The notes under the pieces: generated by a model | Databases searched by the model: none | What the model was told of the DNA's origin: nothing | The model's input: only the letters and a program-made list of their open reading frames with translations | NCBI GenBank assembly: GCA_028693975.1 | Contig: JAQUUF010000028.1 | Location: 1-10,540, forward strand | Direction: 5' to 3' | DNA: 10,540 bases | From: Acidaminococcaceae bacterium | Lineage (GTDB): Bacteria > Bacillota > Negativicutes > Acidaminococcales > Acidaminococcaceae | Made by a program: the position numbers and the translations under genes | Shown here: positions 1-6,572 of the stretch, in pieces | How positions within the stretch are numbered: position 1 is the first letter of the stretch | How the letters are laid out: each line of letters begins with the position of its first letter

Positions 1-1322
1 TAGATGATAATTCTTTCTTGGAAATTGAAACCACGATGTTGACCATGAGCATCCCTGAAGGCGCTCGTGACTATTTGGTGCCCAGCCGTGTTAACCCCGT
101 TAAGTTCTATGCTTTGCCCCAATCCCCTCAGATTTTTAAACAATTACTAATGGTAGCAGGCATGGAGAGGTATTTCCAGATTGCTCGTTGCTTCCGTGAT
201 GAAGATTTGCGTGCTGACCGTCAACCGGAATTTACGCAGTTAGATATGGAAATGTCTTTCGTGGATGCAGAAGACGTTATGCAGATGATGGAAGGTCTTA
301 TTGCCTACATCTTCAAGGGTGCGCTGGATGTCCAGCTAGATGTTCCTTTCCACAGAATGACTTGGGACGATGCTATGGATAGATTCGGTAGCGACAAGCC
401 GGACCTGCGTTTTGGCATGGAGCTGAAGAATATGTCCGAGGCCGTAGCAGGCAGCGATTTCAAAGTGTTTAACACAATTTTGGCTGAGGGCGGTATCGTC
501 AAAGCTATTAACGTCAAGGGTTACTATGCTATCCCACGTCGTGAATTAGATGGTTTGGTTGATTTTGTCGGTATTTATGGTGCCAAAGGCTTAGCTTGGA
601 TTATGGTTAATCCCGACGGCAGCGTGAAGTCTCCTATTGCTAAGTTCTTTGACGAGGCTCATATGCAAGCAATCCTGGCAGCCGGCGAAGCACAGCCGGG
701 CGATTTGTTGCTCTTCGTGGCTGATAAGCCAGCTGTAGTAGCACAAGCTCTGGGTGCGTTGCGTATCGAGATGGCCAAACGTCGTGATTTGATTGATGAG
801 AGCAAACTTGCTTTCACCTGGGTCGTTGATTTCCCCATGTTCGAATATAGCGAAGAAGAGAAACGTTATGTGGCAATGCATCATCCCTTCACAGCTCCAC
901 GTGATGAAGACCTTCAGTATTTGAATTCTGACCCCTCCAAGGTTTATGCCAAGGCGTATGATATGGTGCTCAACGGTACAGAAATTGGCGGCGGCAGTAT
1001 TCGTATTCATCGTCGCGAAGTCCAGAAGGAAGTATTCAAGGCCATCGGTTTGTCTGATGAGTCAGCTCGCGAGAAGTTTGGTTTCTTGATGGATGCGTTT
1101 GAATTCGGAGCACCACCCCATGGTGGCTTGGCTTTTGGTTTGGATAGATTGATTATGATTATGGCTAAGCGTCCTTCTATTCGTGACGTTATTGCCTTCC
1201 CCAAGACACAGAGTGCAGCAGATTTGATGGCACAGGCACCTAATGATGTAGACGATAAACAATTGCGTGAATTGCATATTCGTTTGTCCGTAGTTAAGAA
1301 AGAGCATAAAGAAAATAATTAA
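1..1322 (+). CDS. aspS: Aspartate–tRNA ligase, 5'-truncated by the window edge
   Basis: Class II aminoacyl-tRNA synthetase that attaches aspartate to tRNA-Asp in the cytoplasm. The reading frame is open to the left edge (first full codon at 3–5), so the N-terminal OB-fold anticodon-binding domain and start codon lie outside; about 440 of the usual 590–600 residues are present. Visible are the flexible loop PEGARDYLVPSR, the motif 2 region FRDEDLRADRQPEFTQLD, a bacterial-type GAD insertion domain in the middle, the catalytic GGGSIRIH segment and motif 3 GLAFGLDRL, followed by the usual C-terminal FPKTQSAADLM and LRELHIRL. The GAD insertion marks it as bacterial rather than archaeal or eukaryotic type. 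Whether it is strictly tRNA-Asp specific or also charges tRNA-Asn cannot be settled here. Oddity: near the left edge several normally conserved residues differ, including Thr for the motif 1 proline (codon 33–35). The identity is certain. Confidence 0.98.
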   Translation, partial: DDNSFLEIETTMLTMSIPEGARDYLVPSRVNPVKFYALPQSPQIFKQLLMVAGMERYFQIARCFRDEDLRADRQPEFTQLDMEMSFVDAEDVMQMMEGLIAYIFKGALDVQLDVPFHRMTWDDAMDRFGSDKPDLRFGMELKNMSEAVAGSDFKVFNTILAEGGIVKAINVKGYYAIPRRELDGLVDFVGIYGAKGLAWIMVNPDGSVKSPIAKFFDEAHMQAILAAGEAQPGDLLLFVADKPAVVAQALGALRIEMAKRRDLIDESKLAFTWVVDFPMFEYSEEEKRYVAMHHPFTAPRDEDLQYLNSDPSKVYAKAYDMVLNGTEIGGGSIRIHRREVQKEVFKAIGLSDESAREKFGFLMDAFEFGAPPHGGLAFGLDRLIMIMAKRPSIRDVIAFPKTQSAADLMAQAPNDVDDKQLRELHIRLSVVKKEHKENN

Positions 1323-1337
1323 AGTATAAAATTAGCC

Positions 1338-1363
1338 AAAAACTGCGTCATTAAGCGGTTTTT
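1338..1363 (+). terminator. Terminator-like hairpin after aspS
   Basis: A 9-bp stem (1338–1346 with 1355–1363, one G·U pair) with an 8-base loop lies 15 bases after the aspS stop. Its left arm begins with five A and its right arm ends with five T, so it resembles a short, possibly bidirectional intrinsic terminator. The GC core is only four pairs, so termination may be partial. It overlaps the promoter of the downstream 6S RNA. Confidence 0.45.
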
Positions 1364-1373
1364 ATGGTATAAT
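1345..1373 (+). promoter_or_regulatory. Sigma-A-type promoter of the 6S RNA
   Basis: A perfect -10 box TATAAT lies at 1368–1373, preceded by TGG, an extended -10 element. The -35 region at 1345–1350 (GCGTCA, 17-base spacer) matches the consensus at only three positions, as is common for extended -10 promoters. Initiation is expected near 1380–1381, just upstream of the 5' strand of the 6S closing stem, which supports the assignment. Confidence 0.75.
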
Positions 1374-1380
1374 ACAATCA

Positions 1381-1574
1381 ATAAAAGAGATATCCCTGCG
1401 ATGTTCGAATTATATTCCATATGTTTTGAGCCAACACTCTAACATAGGGAGCCTGACCCGGTCTTTTGCGCTGACAAGCCTCCATGAGTGGAAGTCAAAG
1501 CTTAAGAGGAAGGCACCCACCTGCACATGCAGGTTCAAAACCTGGAATAGCAACGGCATTGTGGGGGCTCTTTG
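1381..1574 (+). ncRNA. ssrS: 6S RNA (RNA polymerase regulator)
   Basis: 6S RNA binds the housekeeping RNA polymerase holoenzyme by imitating an open promoter and lowers transcription in stationary phase. Evidence here is structural, positional and from sequence blocks. A closing stem pairs 1384–1389 with 1568–1573 and, after a small internal loop, 1394–1405 with 1555–1566 (12 pairs, several G·U). A terminal arm pairs 1425–1429 with 1495–1499, 1435–1439 with 1486–1490 and 1448–1451 with 1480–1483. Between them is a large central bubble (5' strand about 1406–1424, 3' strand about 1500–1554). Blocks such as GATGTTCG, TGAGCC and the hairpin-rich 3' half resemble E. coli 6S. In B. subtilis bsrA (6S-1) likewise lies between aspS and yrvM (tcdA). 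Ends are estimated from the promoter and closing stem. The product-RNA start site cannot be placed by eye. Confidence 0.88.
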
Positions 1575-1591
1575 TTTTTAGGGAGGAAAAT

Positions 1592-2281
1592 ATGGATACC
1601 AGCAGAATAGAAATGGTCATAGGACAAGCAGCGCTAGGACGTTTGCAACAGGCTCGTGTTGCTTTGTTGGGATTAGGCGGCGTTGGCTCTTATGTGGCCG
1701 AAGCATTAGTGCGTTCTGGTCTGGGAGCTCTTACTATTATTGACGGTGATACGGTGGAAGCAAGTAATATTAACCGGCAGCTTCCGGCGTTGCAATCTAC
1801 TATCGGACAACGCAAAGCCGATATTGTGGCGGCGCGATTAGGTGATATTAATCCTCAATGCCAGTTGACGGTAGTGAGCAAGTTCTACACACCGGGAACC
1901 TTCGAAGATTTCTTAGACGGTGACTATGACTATATTGTCGATGCGATAGATGATGTGCCGGCCAAGCTGGATATAATCAAAAATTGTGTAGCAAGGCAGT
2001 TGCCGCTCATCATTGCTTGCGGTACCGGCAATAAGCTTAATCCGTCTCTGCTTAAAATAGCTGATATTAGTCAAACTAGTGTCTGTCCTTTGGCGCGCCG
2101 TTTGCGTAGTGCTCTGCGCAAGGAAGGTATCACCAAGGGTGTGACAGTGGTATTTAGCACAGAAGAGCCGCAGAAACTAACTACAGGCGCAACTCCCGGT
2201 AGCTTGGTATTTGTGCCGGCCAGTGCAGGCATGCTCATGGCCTCTTATGTAGTTCAAAATATTATCACAAAAGATAATTAA
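1592..2281 (+). CDS. tcdA: tRNA threonylcarbamoyladenosine dehydratase (TcdA/YgdL/YrvM family)
   Basis: E1-like ATP-dependent enzyme that adenylates and dehydrates t6A at position 37 of ANN-decoding tRNAs to give the cyclic form ct6A. The 229-residue protein has the Rossmann nucleotide loop GLGGVGS (27–33), the acidic DGD (51–53), the E1-type SNINRQ (58–63), GTGNKLNP (144–151) and SVCPLARRLR (163–172), then a C-terminal region with PGSLVFVPASAGM. The ATG at 1592 is chosen because GGGAGG (1581–1586) sits 5 bases upstream and the MDTSRIEMVIG start fits the family. The frame stays open to an ATG at 1484, but that extension would be read from the 6S RNA and has no family resemblance. It starts 18 bases after the 6S closing stem with no separate promoter visible, so it may depend on read-through. 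It could be mistaken for MoeB or ThiF, but the ordering of motifs and the neighbourhood favour TcdA. Confidence 0.92.
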   Translation: MDTSRIEMVIGQAALGRLQQARVALLGLGGVGSYVAEALVRSGLGALTIIDGDTVEASNINRQLPALQSTIGQRKADIVAARLGDINPQCQLTVVSKFYTPGTFEDFLDGDYDYIVDAIDDVPAKLDIIKNCVARQLPLIIACGTGNKLNPSLLKIADISQTSVCPLARRLRSALRKEGITKGVTVVFSTEEPQKLTTGATPGSLVFVPASAGMLMASYVVQNIITKDN

Positions 2282-2287
2282 TATAGA

Positions 2288-2316
2288 TTGACAATACTAT
2301 ATCTTACTGGTATGCT
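2288..2316 (+). promoter_or_regulatory. Promoter of the rrf2–mnmA unit
   Basis: A perfect -35 box TTGACA (2288–2293), a 17-base spacer and TATGCT (2311–2316) preceded by TGG (extended -10) form a strong sigma-A promoter starting 6 bases after the tcdA stop. Initiation is expected near 2323, leaving a leader of about 43 bases before the regulator gene. Confidence 0.75.
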
Positions 2317-2347
2317 TATATTAATTAAATCATACATAAATTGTAAG
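2303..2347 (+). repeat. Nested inverted repeat over the rrf2 promoter and leader
   Basis: CTTAC (2303–2307) is mirrored by GTAAG (2343–2347), and inside it GTATG (2310–2314) by CATAC (2331–2335). The arms are separated by unequal gaps (2 and 7 bases) around an AT-rich centre containing TTAATTAA. The left arms overlap the spacer and -10 box, so the element could be an operator for autoregulation by the Rrf2 protein. Short AT-rich repeats also arise by chance; this is an inference. Confidence 0.35.
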
Positions 2348-2365
2348 AATAGGTGGTTGAGTATT

Positions 2366-2797
2366 ATGATGAAGTTATCTACCAAAGGGAGATATGGCGT
2401 ATCTGCCATTTATGATATTGCGGCGCACTGCGATAAGGGTCCTGTATCTTTGCGCTCGGTAGCAGAGCGACAAGGTATTTCGGACCATTATCTAGAGCAA
2501 CTGATGGGCCATTTGCGCAGGGCAGGGCTGGTCAAAAGTGTACGGGGCGCTCAAGGGGGCTATATATTGGCCAAAGACCCTAAGGAGATTACCGTAGGTG
2601 ATGTCATTTGTATTATGGAAGGACCCATTGCTCCTGTAGGCTGTTTGCTCAGCAAGAAGAAGGATGACAAGAACTATTGCCCCAAGTCTCCTACTTGCGT
2701 GACTCGTAATGTCTGGGCGCGGGTAGGTGAGAGCATCAGTAAAGTATTAGATAGCATAACCATTGCTGAATTGTGTCAGGGGAATAAAGATGAATAA
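2366..2797 (+). CDS. Rrf2 family transcriptional regulator, likely Fe–S binding (IscR-like)
   Basis: A 143-residue DNA-binding regulator. The N-terminus MMKLSTKGRYGVSAIYDIA is the hallmark opening of the Rrf2 family, followed by a winged helix-turn-helix (about 28–60, including the SDHYLEQL recognition region) and the wing RGAQGGYILAK (60–70). Three cysteines, C93, C105 and C111, occupy the region where IscR carries its [2Fe–2S] ligands, which argues for a cluster-sensing protein rather than CymR, which lacks them. AGGTGG at 2351–2356 lies 9 bases before the ATG at 2366; a second ATG at 2369 is possible, while the upstream TTG at 2288 falls inside the promoter. The stop overlaps the mnmA start by 8 bases, indicating co-translation. 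Adjacent mnmA suggests control of sulfur or Fe–S metabolism, in the manner of cymR/iscR loci, but the ligand and targets are not visible. Confidence 0.9.
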   Translation: MMKLSTKGRYGVSAIYDIAAHCDKGPVSLRSVAERQGISDHYLEQLMGHLRRAGLVKSVRGAQGGYILAKDPKEITVGDVICIMEGPIAPVGCLLSKKKDDKNYCPKSPTCVTRNVWARVGESISKVLDSITIAELCQGNKDE

Positions 2798-3860
2798 AAC
2801 TGTTGTTGTAGCAATGAGCGGTGGCGTGGATAGTTCCGTAGCTGCCGCTTTATTATTAAAAAAAGGGTATAAAGTAATAGGATTGACTATGCGCTTGTGG
2901 TCTGCCCAGAAGCTTGATGGGCCCACCGTGGCCGAAACTGATGCGGCGGCAGTAGCTAAGCTGCTAGGTATAGAGCATCATGTAGTGGATTTGACCGAGC
3001 GCTTCAGGCAGACTGTCGTTGCTTATTTTCTGGAGGAATATGCTCTGGGCCATACGCCGAATCCCTGTGTCTTTTGTAATCAAAAAATTAAATTTGGTAC
3101 TCTTTATGAGCGGGCGCTGGGACTAGGTGCAGATTATTTGTCTACAGGTCATTATGTGAAGTTGGCCACAGATGGAGAAGGTAAGCTACGGATTGCTAGA
3201 GCGCGCTGTCTGCCCAAGGACCAGAGCTATGTGCTCTACCATTTGAACCAAGAGATTTTGCATCATGTGCTGTTCCCCTTGGGTGAAGCCGAGGACAAAG
3301 ACCATGTGAGAACGCTGGCACACGAGCTTAATTTACCGGTTTTTGCCAAAAAAGACAGTCAGGAGATTTGTTTCATTCCTGACAATGACCATCATAGATT
3401 TTTGCAGCAGTTTGCTGCTGCTCCGGAAAAGCCGGGGAATTTTGTGACTGCAACAGGCCAGGTGCTGGGTCACCATAAAGGCTTGTCCCACTATACAGTA
3501 GGACAGCGCAAAGGCTTGGGTCTAGCGGCCGCAGAACCGCTATTTGTGCTAGATATTGATAAAAAACGCAATCAAGTGGTAGTAGGCTTTGCTGCGGAAG
3601 CGGCGTGCCGCGGACTGGTGGCTCGCAATGTAGTGTTTAGCGACGGTGCCGTTGTGCAAGAGCCCCTAGCAGTGCAAGTGAAAATTCGCTACAATGCCAA
3701 ACCAGTGGCTGCGACTATTGAACCAATGTCAGGTGCAGGTTATGTCAAGGTACTCTTCCAGGAGCCGCTGCGAGGAATTGCTCCGGGACAATTTGCTGTT
3801 TTTTACCAAGACGAACTCTGCTTGGGTGGCGGTGTAATTGTAAATAGCCTTAAAGCTTGA
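2790..3860 (+). CDS. mnmA: tRNA-specific 2-thiouridylase
   Basis: Transfers sulfur to C2 of U34 in tRNA-Lys, -Glu and -Gln, using ATP and sulfur relayed from a cysteine desulfurase. The 356-residue protein has the PP-loop ATP site SGGVDSS (10–16), the catalytic cysteine in NPCVFCNQKIKFG (C96, with an extra cysteine at C93), GHYVK (120–124), the tRNA-contacting KDQSYVLY (143–150), the persulfide-forming second cysteine in DSQEICFIP (C194), YTVGQRKGLG, and the C-terminal beta-barrel ending in EPLRGIAPGQFAVFY. Length is normal. ATG 2790 is preceded by AGGGGA (2778–2783) at 6 bases and overlaps the upstream regulator's stop, so translation is coupled. Many Firmicutes have iscS, with or without iscU, directly upstream; neither is present here, so the sulfur donor must be encoded elsewhere. 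Confidence 0.96.
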   Translation: MNKTVVVAMSGGVDSSVAAALLLKKGYKVIGLTMRLWSAQKLDGPTVAETDAAAVAKLLGIEHHVVDLTERFRQTVVAYFLEEYALGHTPNPCVFCNQKIKFGTLYERALGLGADYLSTGHYVKLATDGEGKLRIARARCLPKDQSYVLYHLNQEILHHVLFPLGEAEDKDHVRTLAHELNLPVFAKKDSQEICFIPDNDHHRFLQQFAAAPEKPGNFVTATGQVLGHHKGLSHYTVGQRKGLGLAAAEPLFVLDIDKKRNQVVVGFAAEAACRGLVARNVVFSDGAVVQEPLAVQVKIRYNAKPVAATIEPMSGAGYVKVLFQEPLRGIAPGQFAVFYQDELCLGGGVIVNSLKA

Positions 3861-3885
3861 AAGTTTACGTAAAATTTAGTATAAT
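3857..3885 (+). promoter_or_regulatory. Promoter of the alaS unit
   Basis: TTGAAA (3857–3862, overlapping the mnmA stop codon) and a perfect TATAAT (3880–3885) are separated by exactly 17 bases. Initiation is expected near 3892, giving a leader of about 35 bases, too short for a T-box. The spacer contains the 10-base palindrome TTTACGTAAA (3864–3873). Confidence 0.8.
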
Positions 3886-3926
3886 TTTTCTGTGTTTCTA
3901 CTTATATATAAGGAGCGATTTTGTTC

Positions 3927-6551
3927 ATGAAAAATTTGACAGGCAATGAATTACGGCAAAAGTTCTTGGATTTTTTTGCGCAACGAGGACATATGATTTT
4001 ACCTAGTGCGTCTTTGATACCGCATGATGATCCAACTTTGCTTTTGATAGGCGCTGGTATGGCGCCCTTTAAACCATTTTTTACCGGTAAGATGAAGCCA
4101 CCCAGTCCACGTATTGCCACTTGCCAGAAATGTGTAAGAACAGGCGATATTGAGAATGTGGGCAAGACCGCTCGTCACCATACTTATTTTGAAATGTTGG
4201 GTAATTTTTCTTTTGGCGATTACTTCAAAAAAGAAATTATTCCTTGGAGCTGGGAGTTTTTGACTCAAGAACTAGAGATTCCGGCTGAGAAATTATGGAT
4301 CACCATTCATACCAAAGATGATGAGGCTTATGATATTTGGCATGATGTGGTAGGAGTACCGGCCGAGCGCATTGTTCGTTTAGAGGATAACTTCTGGGAA
4401 ATAGGCAGCGGTCCCTGCGGCCCTGACTCCGAAATCCATATTGACTTGGGTGCAGAGCGCGGTTGTGGCAAACCTACTTGTGGCCCTGGCTGTGATTGTG
4501 ACCGTTACTTAGAATTATGGAATTTGGTGTTCACTCAGTTCAATCAAAATGCTGATGGCACTTATACACCGCTGGCTCATAAGAACATTGATACCGGTGC
4601 TGGCTTAGAGCGTATTGCTTCTGTATTGCAAGGCAAGCCTTCTAACTTCGAAACCGATTTAATTTTCCCAATTATCGAATACGCTGCCAACGTAGCTAAA
4701 GTGGAATATGGCAAAGATAAGAAAACTGATGTATCTCTTAAGGTCATTGCTGACCATGTTCGCAGCTTAACCTTTATGATTTGCGACGGTATTCTACCCT
4801 CTAATGAAGGCCGTGGCTATGTATTACGCAGAATTCTGCGCCGTGCTATCAGACATGGACGTTTGTTGGGTATTACCTCTACCTTCTTATTAGGAGCAGT
4901 AGATGTAGTCATCAATAATTATGGCGGGCACTATACTGACTTGATTGACAAAAAAGAATATATTCACAAGGTTGTAGAGATGGAAGAGAACCGTTTCTTG
5001 CAAACCTTGGTTCAAGGTACAGAGATTTTGAATGAAGAAATTGCCGCTCTAGCTCAAGCAGACAAGAAGATATTATCCGGTGAAGCTGCGTTCCGTCTCT
5101 ACGATACCTTTGGCTTTCCCAAGGAATTGACCGAAGAAATCTTAGAAGAACAAGGCTTGACTATGGACCAAGCTGGATTTGAGCAAGCCATGAACGAACA
5201 AAGAGAACGTGCTCGCAGTGCACGTGATGATAAGAAGGGCAGACCGGTTATTTATGATACGCGTGACTTGGAGCTGGGTACGCTCACAGTAGATGAAGCT
5301 GCCAAGGGTGGCATCATTCGTGCTATTTTCCCTGCACAAGAAACCCAAGCAGTGGAACAAGCTTCTGATGGTACTGAGGTTGCCGTTATTTTGTCCTGCA
5401 CAGCATTCCATGCAGAAGGCGGCGGTCAACTAGGTGATACGGGCCGCTTAGTAGCTCCTTCCGGTATTATAAACGTAGAGAATACTAAAAAATTACCTGA
5501 TGGAACGACAATTCAGGTAGGTACTGTTACCGAAGGCACCATCAGCGTCGGAGAAGAAGTAACTTTTGAAGTCAACAGTAACCGCAAGAATGATATTGCT
5601 CGTAACCATACAGCCACGCATTTGCTCCACGCCGCGCTCAAACAAGTTCTAGGAGAGCATGTTAACCAGGCTGGTAGCTATGTGGGACCTGACCGCTTGC
5701 GTTTTGACTTCTCCCACTTTGCACCCATGAGTGCAGAGGAGCTGTCCCAGGTGGAAGAGATTGTTAATAACAAAATTCTAGAAGGCATTGATGTTAATAT
5801 TCGTGAGATGCCCATAGATGAGGCCAAAGCACTTGGTGCAACGGCTTTGTTTGGTGAAAAATATGGCAAGATTGTTCGTGTCATCACTGTACCGGGCTTC
5901 TCCATGGAGTTCTGCGGTGGTGTGCATGTACATAATACAGCTTTTATTGGTATGTTCAAGATTCTATCCGAATCCAGCAGCGGAGCCGGTGTACGCCGTA
6001 TTGAAGCGGTGACCGGACATGGAGCTTTGGCTTATGTGCAAGAGCTGGAAGGATTGCTCAATACTGCGGCAGCTACCTTGAAGACACGTCCTGCTGAATT
6101 AACAGAACGTATTACTTCTTTGCAGGCAGAGCTGAAGGAAACTGAGCACAAGGCAGCGGACTTAGAGAGCAAGATGGCTTCTGCCCAAATAGAAGATTCG
6201 GCAGCGGCTATTCAAGAATGTAAGGGAGTGAAGTTCCTTACTCAAAAAGTTCAGGTTGCTGATGTAGATGCTTTGCGTAAATTGGGTGACCAATTACGAG
6301 ATAAGGTAGATGGCTTGGTAGTGCTAGCTGCAGCTTTGCCTGAGGGCAAGATTTTGCTTCTGGCTATGGCTACCAAGGAAGCAGTGGCACAAGGCATCCA
6401 TTGCGGTAATGTTATCAAGGCCGTAGCCAAGATTATGGGCGGCGGTGGTGGTGGACGTCCCGATATGGCACAAGCCGGCGGCAAAGATGCTGCCAAAACT
6501 GATGAGGCATTGGCCGCTGTCAGTGATTTGGTAGCACAACAGGTTAAGTAA
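3927..6551 (+). CDS. alaS: Alanine–tRNA ligase
   Basis: Charges tRNA-Ala and hydrolyses mischarged Ser- and Gly-tRNA-Ala. The 874-residue length is typical. Order of domains: class II catalytic domain (1–240) with RHHTYFEMLGNFSFGD (83–98), GSGPCGPDSEIH (161–172), a cysteine-rich CGKPTCGPGCDCDR segment (180–193) common in bacterial AlaRS, and NIDTGAGLER; a helical tRNA-recognition domain (to about 455); an editing domain with the zinc-binding HTATH (H561, H565) and CGGVH (C663, H667); a coiled coil (about 720–755); and the C-Ala domain with a glycine run and RPDMAQAGG (844–852). AAGGAG (3910–3915) precedes both ATG 3927 (11 bases) and an in-frame TTG 3921 (5 bases); ATG is preferred because MKNLTGNELRQKFLDFF matches the family start, but TTG is possible. 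No T-box leader is present. ireB follows after 21 bases. Confidence 0.98.
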   Translation: MKNLTGNELRQKFLDFFAQRGHMILPSASLIPHDDPTLLLIGAGMAPFKPFFTGKMKPPSPRIATCQKCVRTGDIENVGKTARHHTYFEMLGNFSFGDYFKKEIIPWSWEFLTQELEIPAEKLWITIHTKDDEAYDIWHDVVGVPAERIVRLEDNFWEIGSGPCGPDSEIHIDLGAERGCGKPTCGPGCDCDRYLELWNLVFTQFNQNADGTYTPLAHKNIDTGAGLERIASVLQGKPSNFETDLIFPIIEYAANVAKVEYGKDKKTDVSLKVIADHVRSLTFMICDGILPSNEGRGYVLRRILRRAIRHGRLLGITSTFLLGAVDVVINNYGGHYTDLIDKKEYIHKVVEMEENRFLQTLVQGTEILNEEIAALAQADKKILSGEAAFRLYDTFGFPKELTEEILEEQGLTMDQAGFEQAMNEQRERARSARDDKKGRPVIYDTRDLELGTLTVDEAAKGGIIRAIFPAQETQAVEQASDGTEVAVILSCTAFHAEGGGQLGDTGRLVAPSGIINVENTKKLPDGTTIQVGTVTEGTISVGEEVTFEVNSNRKNDIARNHTATHLLHAALKQVLGEHVNQAGSYVGPDRLRFDFSHFAPMSAEELSQVEEIVNNKILEGIDVNIREMPIDEAKALGATALFGEKYGKIVRVITVPGFSMEFCGGVHVHNTAFIGMFKILSESSSGAGVRRIEAVTGHGALAYVQELEGLLNTAAATLKTRPAELTERITSLQAELKETEHKAADLESKMASAQIEDSAAAIQECKGVKFLTQKVQVADVDALRKLGDQLRDKVDGLVVLAAALPEGKILLLAMATKEAVAQGIHCGNVIKAVAKIMGGGGGGRPDMAQAGGKDAAKTDEALAAVSDLVAQQVK

Positions 6552-6572
6552 TTAGTCAAAGGAGGGCTTATT

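Noticed and set aside
591..1010. 139-codon open frame on the minus strand inside aspS
   Set aside because: It lies fully antisense to a certain gene, has no Shine–Dalgarno site or recognisable domain, and its composition looks like reverse-strand shadow.
2283..2314. Possible E. coli-type IscR type 1 operator upstream of rrf2
   Set aside because: The ATA and TAT ends are present, but the inner half-sites do not match and the spacing is wrong.
2288..2365. N-terminal extension of the Rrf2 protein from a TTG at 2288
   Set aside because: The TTG is the start of the -35 box, no ribosome site precedes it, and the family starts at MKLSTKGRY.
3886..3926. T-box or other riboswitch before alaS
   Set aside because: The leader is only about 35 bases, with no specifier stem, T-box sequence or terminator.
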